Shown here: positions 1-8,572 of the stretch, piece by piece
How the letters are laid out: each line of letters opens with the position of its first letter
Numbering within the stretch: position 1 is the first letter of the stretch
NCBI GenBank assembly: GCA_041917055.1
Contig: JAYRYJ010000008.1
Location: forward strand, 102,341-166,340
Length of the DNA stretch: 64,000 nt
Direction: 5' to 3'
Source of the DNA: Pseudaquidulcibacter sp041917055
GTDB lineage: Bacteria; Pseudomonadota; Alphaproteobacteria; Caulobacterales; Aquidulcibacteraceae
The notes under the pieces: generated by a model
What the model was told of the DNA's origin: nothing
The model's input: the letters and a program-made list of their open reading frames with translations, nothing else
Database searches by the model: none
Program-made: the position numbers and the translations under genes

Positions 1-747
1 TTGCATGCGCTTTAAAAGGGCATTTCCAACACGTTCGGTTTCGCTTTTTTCTAGGGAATAGGTTTTCACCAAACGTATGCCGCCAAGACTTTCTTCTATT
101 ACACCCGACAATAGGCTTGCTTGTTCTTGTGCAAGGGTTGCCGATTTACGAATTTTTTTGCCAATAGAATCAACCGGAAGCCATGCAATTGGCAATATGA
201 AAAGCGTCACCAAAGCTAGTTGCCAATCGGCATCAAACATCACAATCAAAACGAAAATCAAAGTGAATAATTCGCGCACAAAACTATTGGCGACTTTTAA
301 AACTGCCTCACGGATTGCATTTATATCATTCAAAAATCGTGCTGAAAAAGCACCCGATTGTTCACGAGTAATGCGCAAATAATCAAGCGTGAGAACTTTG
401 GCAAAAAAATCATTTTGCAAATCGGTTGTGGCGCGCATTGCCGCAATATTGGTCGCATAATTTGAAAAATACCAACCAATACCACGCCCGAAAGAAACCA
501 AAACAATGACAATTGGGCCATAGGTTGCGATTTGTTTGGCGCTAAATCCATAATCGAGGATCTTTTGTGGGCTTTCACCCAATGCCGCCAAGGCATCAAT
601 AATCATGCCTACTAATTTTTGTTGCGCGGCAACTGATGCGGCAACAATAATCATCATTAAGGCAGCAAACAATAAAACCGCTTTTTGTTTTGAAAGCCAG
701 TTCTTCCAAAACCGCAAAAGCGGTTGATTATTGTTTTTTTGGGTCAT
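1..747 (-). CDS. ABC exporter, MsbA-like transmembrane domain (3' end beyond window)
   Basis: The minus-strand frame from the ATG at 745-747 stays open to the window edge, giving about 249 residues of an ABC type-1 exporter transmembrane domain. It has a basic amphipathic N-terminus and membrane segments near residues 22-42 and 75-90 and around 150-190. The family signature 'GAFSARFLNDINAIREA' is followed by 'EESLGGIRLVKTYS', the coupling-helix region. The ATP-binding domain would lie beyond position 1. Close homologues flip lipid A or other lipids across the inner membrane. The neighbouring DUF4170 and PmbA genes match the alphaproteobacterial lipid A locus (exporter, kdtA, lpxK), so a lipid A flippase is the best guess. 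The family is clear; the substrate is inferred. Confidence 0.8.
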   Translation of the reverse strand, partial: MTQKNNNQPLLRFWKNWLSKQKAVLLFAALMMIIVAASVAAQQKLVGMIIDALAALGESPQKILDYGFSAKQIATYGPIVIVLVSFGRGIGWYFSNYATNIAAMRATTDLQNDFFAKVLTLDYLRITREQSGAFSARFLNDINAIREAVLKVANSFVRELFTLIFVLIVMFDADWQLALVTLFILPIAWLPVDSIGKKIRKSATLAQEQASLLSGVIEESLGGIRLVKTYSLEKSETERVGNALLKRMQ

Positions 748-750
748 TAA

Positions 751-999
751 TTAAGCGTCTTCGTCACATTTGGCTGCGCCGTCTTTGTCCAAAAGGCGGT
801 GGGCATGGATTACGAAATAGCGCATATGGGCATTATCGACGCTTCTTTGCGCCGCCGATTTCCATGCTTCTTTCGCTTCGGCATAATTAGGATATGCGCC
901 GACGAAATCAAGGCTTGTTAAATCACGAAAACGAATTTGTTCCACATTGTCCAATTCGCCGCCGATTACGAGGTGAAGTAATTGTTTAGAACTTGGCAT
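751..999 (-). CDS. DUF4170 domain protein
   Basis: This 82-residue protein begins 'MPSSKQLLHLVIGGEL' and contains 'FVGAYPNYAEAKEAWKSAAQ', the typical core of the small alphaproteobacterial DUF4170 family. The frame is open further upstream, but the ATG at 997-999 is preceded by an AAGGA-type ribosome site and removes an overlap with the upstream gene, so it is preferred. It ends 3 bases before the exporter start and is probably cotranscribed with it. In related genomes this family sits in lipid A and Kdo gene neighbourhoods, but no biochemical role is known to me. Confidence 0.8.
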   Translation of the reverse strand: MPSSKQLLHLVIGGELDNVEQIRFRDLTSLDFVGAYPNYAEAKEAWKSAAQRSVDNAHMRYFVIHAHRLLDKDGAAKCDEDA

Positions 1000-1063
1000 T
1001 TTTATTCCTTTTTCTTTCTTTGGTCTGACCCTAATTAATCCAATCGCATGAATTCTTGGTAAA

Positions 1064-2434
1064 TCAAGACCCACCAATAGCAACATTTTCAAACACCAGG
1101 CTTGGCGTGATTATTGAGGACCTTGTGTCCAAATCATTAGCGGTTCGCATGGTTTTGTATAATTCCAACATATTTGAGGCAATTGTGATTTCCGATACAG
1201 GATGTGATAATTGCCCGTTTTCGATTAAAAAGCCCGCGACGCCAACCGAATAATCGCCATTATTGGGGTTAAAGCTCGGCGACATGGCCTCTGTAATATA
1301 TAGGCCGAGCGTCGTGTCTTTGATAATTTCATCGACACTGGTCTTGGACGGCGAAACCAAGAGATTGGAAATTCCAACTCCTTGCGGCGAGCCTTGAGAG
1401 AATGATGCGAAGCCATTGGTTTCGCGCCCCAATTGGCGCGCACTTGATGAGTTTAAAAGCCAATCCGTCAGGACACCATTTTCAATTATTGAACGTCTTT
1501 CAACTTTGACGCCTTCACCGTCAAAAGGACGCGATCCCCAACCGCCTTTTAAGAATGGATCGTCAATTATATTTATATCATTCGAGAAAACTTGCTTGCC
1601 GTGTGAATCTTTCATAAATGATATGCCGCGGGCAATAGATGGACCCGAAATTGCCGAAATCATCATTCCTATTATCGATTTTGCTATTCGCGCCTCTAAA
1701 ATAACGCGACCATTAAAAGACGGGATTTTGCGAGCACCCAAGCGACTTTTTGCACGATTACCGGCTTTTCTACCAATTTCAATGGCATTCATTAATTTTG
1801 ATTTGAAACGCGCGGTATCGTGTTCATAATCGCGTTCCATATCTTCGTCTTTCACTGCCAATGGCGCGATACCAAGACCCCAATTTGTGCCACCGAAGCC
1901 TTTTAGAAAACCATTACTTGCACCATAACAAAATTGGGAATAGCCCCAAGATGCCCCACAACCCGCAATATTTTCGACATTTTCGATTTCTAATGCGGCG
2001 GCTTCACATTCAAGGGCGTGGTTTTCCAGAAATCCTAAATCCGGTGTTTCAAAATCCATTAATTCCAAATCCGGAAATTCATTCGCCAATTGCGAAATAT
2101 CAGCAAGGCCGCAATATTTATCCGGCGTTGAGAGTTTCGCCATTTGCGCAACGCGTGATGCCAATTCATCAAGTGAATGCGGTGTTAAAGACGAACTTGA
2201 TGCAAATGCCTGTTTGCCACCAATAATAATACGCAAACCTGCCGCATATGTCTCGCTTCTTTCGGTGTTTTCCAAGGCACCCATTCGCACGGAGACATCA
2301 AGGTTTTGCGAAAGACTTATGGTGCAATCAGCGTGTTCGGCGCCATGCTGTTTCGCACTATCAAGCAATAATTGCGCGCTTTCGAGAATTTTTTGGCAAT
2401 CCGCTTCGGTTTGCGATTTTAAATCAATATCCAT
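1064..2434 (-). CDS. pmbA: TldD/PmbA family protein (TldE-like)
   Basis: A protein of about 456 residues of the TldD/PmbA family. TldD and PmbA (TldE) form a heterodimeric metalloprotease known for peptide and antitoxin maturation; PmbA-type subunits lack the metal-binding motif and complete the active-site cavity. Recognisable blocks are 'GLRIIIGGKQAFASSS' in the N-terminal third, 'ISGPSIARGISFMKD' in the middle, and the C-terminal 'NGDYSVGVAGFLIENG'. No HExxxH motif is visible, which supports the PmbA side. The chosen ATG (2432-2434) follows AGGAAGT closely; a TTG five codons upstream (2449) is an alternative. The gene heads the DUF4170/exporter group. A TldD partner is not in the window. 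Confidence 0.88.
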   Translation of the reverse strand: MDIDLKSQTEADCQKILESAQLLLDSAKQHGAEHADCTISLSQNLDVSVRMGALENTERSETYAAGLRIIIGGKQAFASSSSLTPHSLDELASRVAQMAKLSTPDKYCGLADISQLANEFPDLELMDFETPDLGFLENHALECEAAALEIENVENIAGCGASWGYSQFCYGASNGFLKGFGGTNWGLGIAPLAVKDEDMERDYEHDTARFKSKLMNAIEIGRKAGNRAKSRLGARKIPSFNGRVILEARIAKSIIGMMISAISGPSIARGISFMKDSHGKQVFSNDINIIDDPFLKGGWGSRPFDGEGVKVERRSIIENGVLTDWLLNSSSARQLGRETNGFASFSQGSPQGVGISNLLVSPSKTSVDEIIKDTTLGLYITEAMSPSFNPNNGDYSVGVAGFLIENGQLSHPVSEITIASNMLELYKTMRTANDLDTRSSIITPSLVFENVAIGGS

Positions 2435-2476
2435 ACTTCCTATTGCCAATATTACTGGCTTTAGTGAAGTCGATTT

Positions 2477-2869
2477 TCAGCCAAAAATCGCGAAAATGCA
2501 CAAAAGCGCCATTAAGGCCATGGAAAACGTGCTGCAAATCGTGCCATAAAATCGCCCGAATGAAACGCCGGAATTACCACTTAGGCCGTAAGCATGAAGT
2601 CCGCGCCCAAATGTGAACAAAATCCCCAAGCCATGAATGACCCAAATCGGATAGCCAACACCGGTCAAAGCAATCAAGCCAATCATTGCAAGTGGCATAT
2701 ATTCGGTGGCATTGGCATGGGCGCGAATTGCGCGTTGCATAGTCTTATCGCCGCCGTCACCCAATCCGATTGATTGATTGCGACGAATGAAAATAACCCG
2801 AAACGCCAGTCCCAATTTTAATAGAATATTGAGGCCGATATAAAGCGCTGCGACAGAATAAAGGTTCAT
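2477..2869 (-). CDS. MAPEG family membrane protein
   Basis: A 130-residue, four-helix integral membrane protein. The pattern 'RAIRAHANATEYMPLAMIGL' after the first helix is characteristic of MAPEG proteins (membrane-associated eicosanoid and glutathione metabolism, YecN-like), where Arg/His/Asn/Glu residues in this loop bind glutathione in studied members. Helices lie near residues 1-24, 55-75, 77-95 and 108-128. The substrate of bacterial members is mostly unknown. It stands just upstream of pmbA in the same direction with about 40 bases between them. The family call is firm; the function is not. Confidence 0.85.
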   Translation of the reverse strand: MNLYSVAALYIGLNILLKLGLAFRVIFIRRNQSIGLGDGGDKTMQRAIRAHANATEYMPLAMIGLIALTGVGYPIWVIHGLGILFTFGRGLHAYGLSGNSGVSFGRFYGTICSTFSMALMALLCIFAIFG

Positions 2870-2990
2870 TTTGCCCCCTTTTTATGAAAACCGTCGAAAA
2901 ATCGACAATTCGATAAAATTTTATCTAAATTTGCAAAAGATTTGCATGGATTTCCCCATATAGTCAAAAGAAAAATATGGGGAGTTGAAA

Positions 2991-3152
2991 ATGATGATGT
3001 TTGTTATTGGTTTCATGGGAATTGCAATGCTTTTCGGGGCATATACTTTGGCACATTCGATTTTTAATGTTCTAAAAGAACAATTCGAAGAATTAATGCC
3101 GCAAAGAATGGTCGATCTAGCAGGTTTTGTCGAAGTCCCGCATCGCAATTAA
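2991..3152 (+). CDS. Small membrane protein, 53 aa, unknown
   Basis: A short ORF beginning with three ATG codons (MMMFVIGFMG) and preceded by a strong GGGGAG ribosome site about 6 bases upstream. Residues 1-22 are hydrophobic and form one membrane segment; the tail 'LKEQFEELMPQRM' is amphipathic and charged. It ends by overlapping the last 4 bases of the convergent secreted-protein gene. I recognise no family. The good ribosome site and hydrophobic-then-charged pattern support a real gene; the short length leaves doubt. Confidence 0.5.
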   Translation: MMMFVIGFMGIAMLFGAYTLAHSIFNVLKEQFEELMPQRMVDLAGFVEVPHRN

Positions 3153-4600
3153 TCGTTTCGCTTAGGAATAGTGGGCGTTAGTTTTGGCGTTATAATGGCC
3201 TGTGGTTTTTCCACGCATTTGCCCTTAGTGCCGCTAAATGCACTTTCGCAATTCTTCATGGCGCTTGCAGCACTTATTTGAAATGTGTTCGCACGACCAA
3301 TATCTTTGGGGCAGGCAAGGAGATAATCATTATTCTGAACTTTGTAACAGCCTTGGTTTAGGGCTTTTGAATAGAATTCAAAACGGCGCATAATTTCGTT
3401 TTCAAGTGCCGGATAATAGACATCACGACAATGCGGTTGTGGCCCCGCACTATTCACCCAATTTTGCATTTTCCCGTCTATATTGATTAAAGGCGGTTTT
3501 CCCATATTTTTTGAAACTTCCGCCCATTTGCCAATCGCTTTGGCATCTTCTTTATTTAACGCATCCGCACAAAGCGCGGTTTCCCCCAATTTAGCGGCGA
3601 ACCCCGGTTTTCCTTTTGTGAAAATTTCGGCAGCGCGCAATGACGGCTTTGCTTTGTAAATATTACGCAGTTTTTGATAGTTTTCGATCATGTCTGTCAA
3701 AGAATTGAAAGCCGCGTCTTCAACAATCGCGAAGAACTTATTGCGTAATGGGTTTACAGCCAGTGCCAATTGCGCCGCAGTGCCTTCATCGCCGATTTTT
3801 GCCGCTGGTTTTTTAATGCCACCCAACATATTTATTTTTGACTTATTTAATGGATTATTTGCGTTTTCAGGCGGTTTTCCAAGTGCCAATAAAATTCCAT
3901 TGAAACAATTTCCTGCAAGTGAGTTTTCGGCGAAAAGGCCATTATTGCGATTGTGGGAAACCAATTCGTCAAAGCCATCACTATTCCCAAGGCGATAAAT
4001 AATGCCTTTTTGAATATTTGGCGCATAACAATCATGCCAAGTTTTCTCGCCATCGACAGTAATTGTGGTTTTTGAGCCGCCGCCACCGCCGCCACCGAAA
4101 ACGTCTTTCACTATTGCTTTACCCGCCGAATAGATTTCCTTTCCAATGTCGGCAACCGCATTTACGACTGCTTTGCCCATTTCATATTGGGCTTTTATTG
4201 CTTCTTTGCCGGCTTTAATTACTTCGCCCGCTAAATCTGAACAGGCAATTGATTTGCCGGGAAATTCAATCCAGGCGCAAGCAGCACCAAGGCCAGCGCG
4301 CGCCAAAACTTCAGGATAATCATTTTTCTGAACCGCTTTAACAAGGCCAATCACATTGGCAAAATCTGGGTCCTTTTTTGATTCGTTCAAAGCATTATTG
4401 GCCTCACTCGCGCCCAATTTCAAAGCACATGCATCAAATGCGCCGCCATCTGCCATGCAAGTGATGGCTTTTCGCGCGATTACGAATTTTGGATTATAAA
4501 AGGAGATAGCGTCATCAATAAAATCCGCGCGTGCAATCGTCGGCGCAAGCAAAATAATCAATGCTAATGAGGCAATTTTTGACAGGCCGCTTTTGGTCAT
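3149..4600 (-). CDS. Secreted protein of unknown function, 483 aa
   Basis: The protein starts with a clear Sec signal peptide (basic MTKSGLSK, hydrophobic core, 'TIARA' cleavage region near residue 25). The ATG is preceded by GGGAGGGTCAG, an excellent ribosome site. The mature N-terminal third is Ala/Lys-rich and helical ('AGKEAIKAQYEMGKAVVNAV'). A seven-glycine run near residue 172 separates it from a Cys-containing C-terminal part with about ten cysteines, which suggests periplasmic disulfides. No family is recognised. It is monocistronic, convergent with the small ORF at its 3' end and divergent from the membrane protein at 4721. Confidence 0.75.
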   Translation of the reverse strand: MTKSGLSKIASLALIILLAPTIARADFIDDAISFYNPKFVIARKAITCMADGGAFDACALKLGASEANNALNESKKDPDFANVIGLVKAVQKNDYPEVLARAGLGAACAWIEFPGKSIACSDLAGEVIKAGKEAIKAQYEMGKAVVNAVADIGKEIYSAGKAIVKDVFGGGGGGGSKTTITVDGEKTWHDCYAPNIQKGIIYRLGNSDGFDELVSHNRNNGLFAENSLAGNCFNGILLALGKPPENANNPLNKSKINMLGGIKKPAAKIGDEGTAAQLALAVNPLRNKFFAIVEDAAFNSLTDMIENYQKLRNIYKAKPSLRAAEIFTKGKPGFAAKLGETALCADALNKEDAKAIGKWAEVSKNMGKPPLINIDGKMQNWVNSAGPQPHCRDVYYPALENEIMRRFEFYSKALNQGCYKVQNNDYLLACPKDIGRANTFQISAASAMKNCESAFSGTKGKCVEKPQAIITPKLTPTIPKRND

Positions 4601-4720
4601 CTGACCCTCCCTGAAAGGCCGTAATGCGAAAAAGTCTCATTAAAATCGTCTTTCGTCAAGGGAAAACTTCGAATAATACTATGGATTGAATTTTCTGAAG
4701 TTTCTTGTAATTGTTATAAT

Positions 4721-5353
4721 ATGAAGACAGCGATTAGAATTATTGAAGGCTTGGTTTGGGTCGCCGCATATTTTGCTGTTGTAATTTATTTCAACGAAAC
4801 CAGTGAGTTGGCCGTGCTAATCTGCGGCCTGGGGATTACAATTTACGCCCAAATAAAAGGGCATTCTCCGTTTGACGGCCTAGTTACCAAAAACACTGAT
4901 GCCGAAGGTAAAATTGATGAAGTCAATTATCTCGATTATATTGAACCTTTACCGCAATATGACGATTTGCCTGCAAAAATCTCCCGCGCTCTGATGTCTG
5001 GCCTAATTGGTCTTTGGGTTTGGTATTTTTTGCAAAAATCCGAAATTGAGGAAATTGTGAAATGGATAATAATTCTAATCAGCGTTCACACCTATCTTGT
5101 AATTCTTGAAATGTTGCGCTTGGCGAGATTACGCCCGATTTCAGGGCTTGAAGCAAGTTATCAAGCTCTCAGATTGATAATTTTGTTCGCAATTGCGTTG
5201 TTTGCTTGGAAAAATAGCGCGAAGTTGCATGACCTATCGCTTTTATTCTTATTCGTTATTTACGCTTTGGATCGCTTGGGCGGATTCTTGTTGGGAATTC
5301 ATGAGAAACTGGATTATTTCCGCGACAAATTTCGCTCAAAAAAACTAATTTAA
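4721..5353 (+). CDS. Integral membrane protein of unknown function, 210 aa
   Basis: About five hydrophobic segments are visible: residues 8-24, 28-44, 88-105, 110-130 and 147-165, with a further one near 175-192. A polar loop around residues 50-80, 'DEVNYLDYIEPLPQYDD', is acidic. I recognise no family. The coding frame is long and consistent with neighbouring genes, and the ATG follows about 120 bases of non-coding DNA. It overlaps the convergent membrane-protein gene by 4 bases. Function cannot be inferred. Confidence 0.65.
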   Translation: MKTAIRIIEGLVWVAAYFAVVIYFNETSELAVLICGLGITIYAQIKGHSPFDGLVTKNTDAEGKIDEVNYLDYIEPLPQYDDLPAKISRALMSGLIGLWVWYFLQKSEIEEIVKWIIILISVHTYLVILEMLRLARLRPISGLEASYQALRLIILFAIALFAWKNSAKLHDLSLLFLFVIYALDRLGGFLLGIHEKLDYFRDKFRSKKLI

Positions 5354-6120
5354 TGCGCTTGTTTGAGTTTCTCATAAATAAATTTTCGTGAAAAGTGACT
5401 GGTAAACGCGAACAATAAAGAGCAAAAAGCGATAATTTCAAACCATATCATCGATTTTAGAAGAGTAACCAAAATCAAACTACAAAAGAGAGCAATTATG
5501 ATTGCATTTTGGACGCCCTTCGCTTTTCCCATCGCAGGTAATTTCTTGAAATGAACCATTGAAAATAGCATTTTTCTAATGAAAGAAACCCAATGTATCG
5601 CAAGTATAAAGATACCTGGGAAGACTGCCGCTTCCGCCCCCTTCAATCGAAGTTGGTAAGCGGACTCAAAAAAGCAATAAGCAACCAATAATACGCATAA
5701 TCCAAATTCAAAAGCACGTTTCATAATCGTGATGTACGACATTTTTCTTAAAATGCATTCCCCAAACCTAATTGCTTGGGAGGTAAGCGAAATACAAATT
5801 GCACCAAAGAGTATGCTAAACCTATTGGGGAACCCCAATCTATTTGAAACAATCCAAACTAGATAAAAGGCACTGATAACCACGATGGTTTTGGTGGGCA
5901 CACAAAAAAGCGACTTCCAGCCAAAGTCTTGCAGTTCAAATTGCATAGACTTGGGCGACACAATCGGCAAATGCATCAAATATACAATAAATAAGACGAC
6001 CAAGGAAAGTCGAAAAGAAAGCCAAAAGCTGTCTGAAAACGCTGCCGCACCAGCCGTTACAAAAGCGCAAATAAATAAAATAGTAATGTAACTGACGGCA
6101 AAGGCTTTCATGCCATACAT
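5350..6120 (-). CDS. Integral membrane protein of unknown function, 256 aa
   Basis: A very hydrophobic protein with about seven predicted membrane helices and short positively charged loops ('SFIRKMLFSMVHFKKLP', C-terminal 'HFSRKFIYEKLKQAH'). No conserved motif is recognised. The start could be the ATG at 6120 or the in-frame ATG three codons later; neither has a good ribosome site. It lies 22 bases downstream of the ubiD-like gene and could be transcribed from it. It converges on the neighbouring membrane protein. Confidence 0.6.
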   Translation of the reverse strand: MYGMKAFAVSYITILFICAFVTAGAAAFSDSFWLSFRLSLVVLFIVYLMHLPIVSPKSMQFELQDFGWKSLFCVPTKTIVVISAFYLVWIVSNRLGFPNRFSILFGAICISLTSQAIRFGECILRKMSYITIMKRAFEFGLCVLLVAYCFFESAYQLRLKGAEAAVFPGIFILAIHWVSFIRKMLFSMVHFKKLPAMGKAKGVQNAIIIALFCSLILVTLLKSMIWFEIIAFCSLLFAFTSHFSRKFIYEKLKQAH

Positions 6121-6142
6121 AATATCGTGCTTTTAGGATAAT

Positions 6143-7669
6143 TCAATCCCAAATTGGTTTGCCATCTATTCCCAACCCAAGGGCTTCCCATCTTTCTGAA
6201 ACACTATCTATAACGCTTTGTTCCATATAGATTTTTTCGCCCCATTCGCGATTGGTTTCATTGCCGATTTTATTGGTGGCATCAAGGCCGATTTTTGAAC
6301 CAAGACCCGAAATGGGGGAGGCGAAATCAAGATAATCAATGGGCGTGTTTTCGATGGTGACAGTATCGCGCGCGGGGTCAATGCGCGTTGAAACCGCCCA
6401 CATCACATCTTTCCAATCGCGGGCATTGATATCGTCATCAACAACAATTATCCATTTTGTATACATAAATTGCCGCAAATAGGACCACGCACCCATCATT
6501 ACGCGCTTTGCATGGCCGGCATAGGCTTTCTTCATGGAGATAACGGCAATCCGGTATGAACAGCCTTCGGGCGGAAGCCAAAAATCAGTGATTTCGGGGA
6601 ATTGAGCCTGTAATAATGGTATGAAAACCTCATTCAATGCCTCGCCCAAAACACTTGGTTCATCGGGCGGGCGACCGGTATGGGTTGAAAGATAAATCGG
6701 GTCTTTGCGCATTGTGATTGCCGAAATTTCAAAGACCGGAAAATTTTCAACCGAATTATAATAACCGGTATGGTCACCATAAGGCCCTTCAGGGTGGGTT
6801 TCGGTCAATGAAACATGGCCCTCAATGATGATTTCGGCATGCGCGGGAACATGAATTGGAATGGTTTTGCATTCCACCAATTCCATTTTTTCACCCCTTA
6901 GCAATCCTGCAAATTGATATTCTGAAAGAGTATCGGGAACCGGCGTAACCGCGCCCAAAATTGTGCCGGGATCAGCACCCAAAACAATGGCGACCGGGAA
7001 GGGGGTGTTGTTCTTTTCTTTATATCTGCGGAATTGTTGCGCGCCCCCACGATGATGCAACCAGCGCATGATAAGTTTATTCTTCCCAAGCTGCTGCATT
7101 CGATAAATGCCAAGATTATAACTATCAACGCGCTCTTGGCTTGGCCCTTTGGTTACGACAAGCCCCCAAGTGACCAAGGGTGCGGGTTCATTGGGCCAAC
7201 AGGTTTGAATTGGCAATTTATCCAAATCGATTTCGTCGCCCTTTATCACAATTTCTTGGCAAGGCGCGCTTTTCACCATTTTCGGGCGCATTGACATGAC
7301 CGTTCCGGCAAGCGGCAATAATGAAACCGCCTCTTTCAAATTGGCGGGTGGGGTGGGTTCACGCAAAAATGCCAAAAGCTCACCGACTTCGCGCAATTCT
7401 TTTGCGGTATGGCGCTCTTTTTTACCCATGGTCACGCCCATTGCCACGCGCTCGACCGTGCCGAAAAGATTGTTCAAAACCGGAATTTTGGAAATCGAAC
7501 CATCGCGCATAATTGGCTTTTCATACAAAACCGCAGGGCCGCCATTCGCCAAAAGGCGCGTTGAAATTTCGGTCATTTCCAAGACTGTTGAGACAGGCTT
7601 TTTTACCCGCACCAATTTGCCTTGAGCCTCAAGGATTTCGATAAATTCACGCATTGATTTATAAGACAT
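6143..7669 (-). CDS. ubiD: UbiD family 4-hydroxy-3-polyprenylbenzoate decarboxylase
   Basis: 508 residues, close to the usual length (about 500) of UbiD. UbiD uses prenylated FMN to decarboxylate the aromatic ring intermediate of ubiquinone synthesis. Typical blocks are 'MREFIEILEAQGKLVRV' at the N-terminus, 'VTWGLVVTKGP' and 'RVDSYNLGIYRMQ' near residues 165-190, 'PEGPYGDHTGYY' near 295, and 'WIIVVDDDINARDW' near 400. A GAGGG ribosome site lies just ahead of the ATG. The partner prenyl transferase UbiX is not in the window. The family call is firm; the ubiquinone role rests on similarity to the proteobacterial form. Confidence 0.92.
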   Translation of the reverse strand: MSYKSMREFIEILEAQGKLVRVKKPVSTVLEMTEISTRLLANGGPAVLYEKPIMRDGSISKIPVLNNLFGTVERVAMGVTMGKKERHTAKELREVGELLAFLREPTPPANLKEAVSLLPLAGTVMSMRPKMVKSAPCQEIVIKGDEIDLDKLPIQTCWPNEPAPLVTWGLVVTKGPSQERVDSYNLGIYRMQQLGKNKLIMRWLHHRGGAQQFRRYKEKNNTPFPVAIVLGADPGTILGAVTPVPDTLSEYQFAGLLRGEKMELVECKTIPIHVPAHAEIIIEGHVSLTETHPEGPYGDHTGYYNSVENFPVFEISAITMRKDPIYLSTHTGRPPDEPSVLGEALNEVFIPLLQAQFPEITDFWLPPEGCSYRIAVISMKKAYAGHAKRVMMGAWSYLRQFMYTKWIIVVDDDINARDWKDVMWAVSTRIDPARDTVTIENTPIDYLDFASPISGLGSKIGLDATNKIGNETNREWGEKIYMEQSVIDSVSERWEALGLGIDGKPIWD

Positions 7670-7721
7670 AATCCCTCATTATTAAATTTGATACGAAGGC
7701 ACAAGCAGTAAGGATTTTGGA

Positions 7722-8069
7722 ATGAAAAACGAAACAAAAATCCTGCCCCGCTCGCGGGGAAGGGGGACCATGCGAAGCATGGTGGATGGGGTGCGTCGTT
7801 GCCAATTCATGTTGATATTTGCGCTATCGATACTCTCCGCAGCCACAACATCCTGCACCACTATTAAGCGCATAAAAGGCAACAAACCAAATTGCCCGTC
7901 TTACAATTATTCAAGCTTCATGGGGCAAACCAAGGATTGGGTAATCGCACAAAATATCAAGGATTCCTATGTTTTCCTCGAATACGGCATAGATAATGGC
8001 GCGCGAACCGATACCAAAGTGGCATTTAATATTGAAAATGGAATTGTATCCGGAATTGGGTGCTATTAA
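7722..8069 (+). CDS. Probable lipoprotein with I78-inhibitor-like domain; repeat at its 5' end
   Basis: The C-terminal half ('SSFMGQTKDWVIAQNI' through 'VAFNIENGIVSGIGCY') follows the layout of I78-family peptidase inhibitors, with a small cystine-bracketed domain ending in G-x-C. The first about 27 codons are made of the dispersed palindromic repeat at 7742-7802. The hydrophobic stretch 'MLIFALSILSAATTSC' begins at an in-frame ATG at 7809 and looks like a signal sequence with a weak lipobox. The true start may therefore be 7809, or the repeat may supply a basic n-region. It precedes a second I78-like gene in the same direction. Confidence 0.6.
   Translation: MKNETKILPRSRGRGTMRSMVDGVRRCQFMLIFALSILSAATTSCTTIKRIKGNKPNCPSYNYSSFMGQTKDWVIAQNIKDSYVFLEYGIDNGARTDTKVAFNIENGIVSGIGCY
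7742..7802. repeat. Dispersed palindromic repeat, copy 1 (61 bp)
   Basis: This segment aligns without gaps to 16640-16700 with about 52 of 61 positions identical. It contains two hairpins: CCCCG-CTCG-CGGGG and CCATGC-GAA-GCATGG. The reverse strand reads 'PSTMLRMVPLPRERGRI'. It lies inside the 5' coding part of the I78-like gene. It resembles the interspersed palindromic elements seen in some alphaproteobacteria; that resemblance is from memory. Confidence 0.75.
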
Positions 8070-8116
8070 TCTTGCGTTCAAGTTGCAATTGATATTATTT
8101 GAACATGAGGTGTGAA

Positions 8117-8572
8117 ATGAAAAATTCGACTATTTCAAAATTTGCGATTGCCTTTCTTTTATCTTTTGGTGCGGTTTCAATATCCGTGCCAGCATTTGCC
8201 CATGATGGCAAAAAAGTCTGTAAGAAAGTCTGGAAACATGGCAAAAAAGTTTGGGTTTGCAAAAAGCAAAAACATAAACATGCTATTTCGCCAAAACCAA
8301 CACCAATTGTGACACATCCGCCGATGTCGCCGCCGCCATATCATGGAATGCCACCAAAAGAAGGGCCAAACCCAATGCCAAAAACCACCTGTCACGCCGA
8401 GGATTTGCAATATCTAATCGGTCGCCCACGCACCGATCTAATGACCATGCGCTTTGCGATGACTGTGCGAATCGAAGAGCCCGGCATGATGTACACAATG
8501 GAATACAGCCCCGAACGCCTTCGCATTATAATTAATGAGAAGGGGATTATTTCGAAATTGCTATGTGGGTAG
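8117..8572 (+). CDS. Secreted I78-family peptidase inhibitor-like protein
   Basis: 151 residues starting at the ATG at 8117, which follows GAGGTGTGAA. It has a Sec signal peptide ending 'VSVPAFA' near residue 28, then a Lys/His/Trp-rich segment with the repeated unit 'KKVWKHGKKVWVCKK' and a Pro-rich linker. The C-terminal domain is I78-like: 'CHAEDLQYLIGRP', then 'MEYSPERLRIIINEKGI' and the final 'CG'. Members of this family inhibit serine proteases of the subtilisin/chymotrypsin type. The basic N-terminal segment is unusual for the family and may bind metal, nucleic acid or envelope polymers (speculative). The 3' end overlaps the convergent VOC gene by 26 bases. Confidence 0.75.
   Translation: MKNSTISKFAIAFLLSFGAVSISVPAFAHDGKKVCKKVWKHGKKVWVCKKQKHKHAISPKPTPIVTHPPMSPPPYHGMPPKEGPNPMPKTTCHAEDLQYLIGRPRTDLMTMRFAMTVRIEEPGMMYTMEYSPERLRIIINEKGIISKLLCG

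Noticed and set aside
1025..1040. CTGACCCTAATTAAT resembling the end of the MITE-like element
   Set aside because: Only about 12-15 bases match and no second end is near; a similar 13-mer occurs at about 24874. Too short to call element remnants.
3847..4095. Second-frame ORF in the secreted-protein gene
   Set aside because: It is embedded in a longer frame with a signal peptide and strong ribosome site, and its product has no recognisable features.
8177..8410. 77-codon minus-strand ORF rich in Trp and His
   Set aside because: It is the complement of the Lys/His/Pro-rich coding sequence of the I78-like gene and has no ribosome site.
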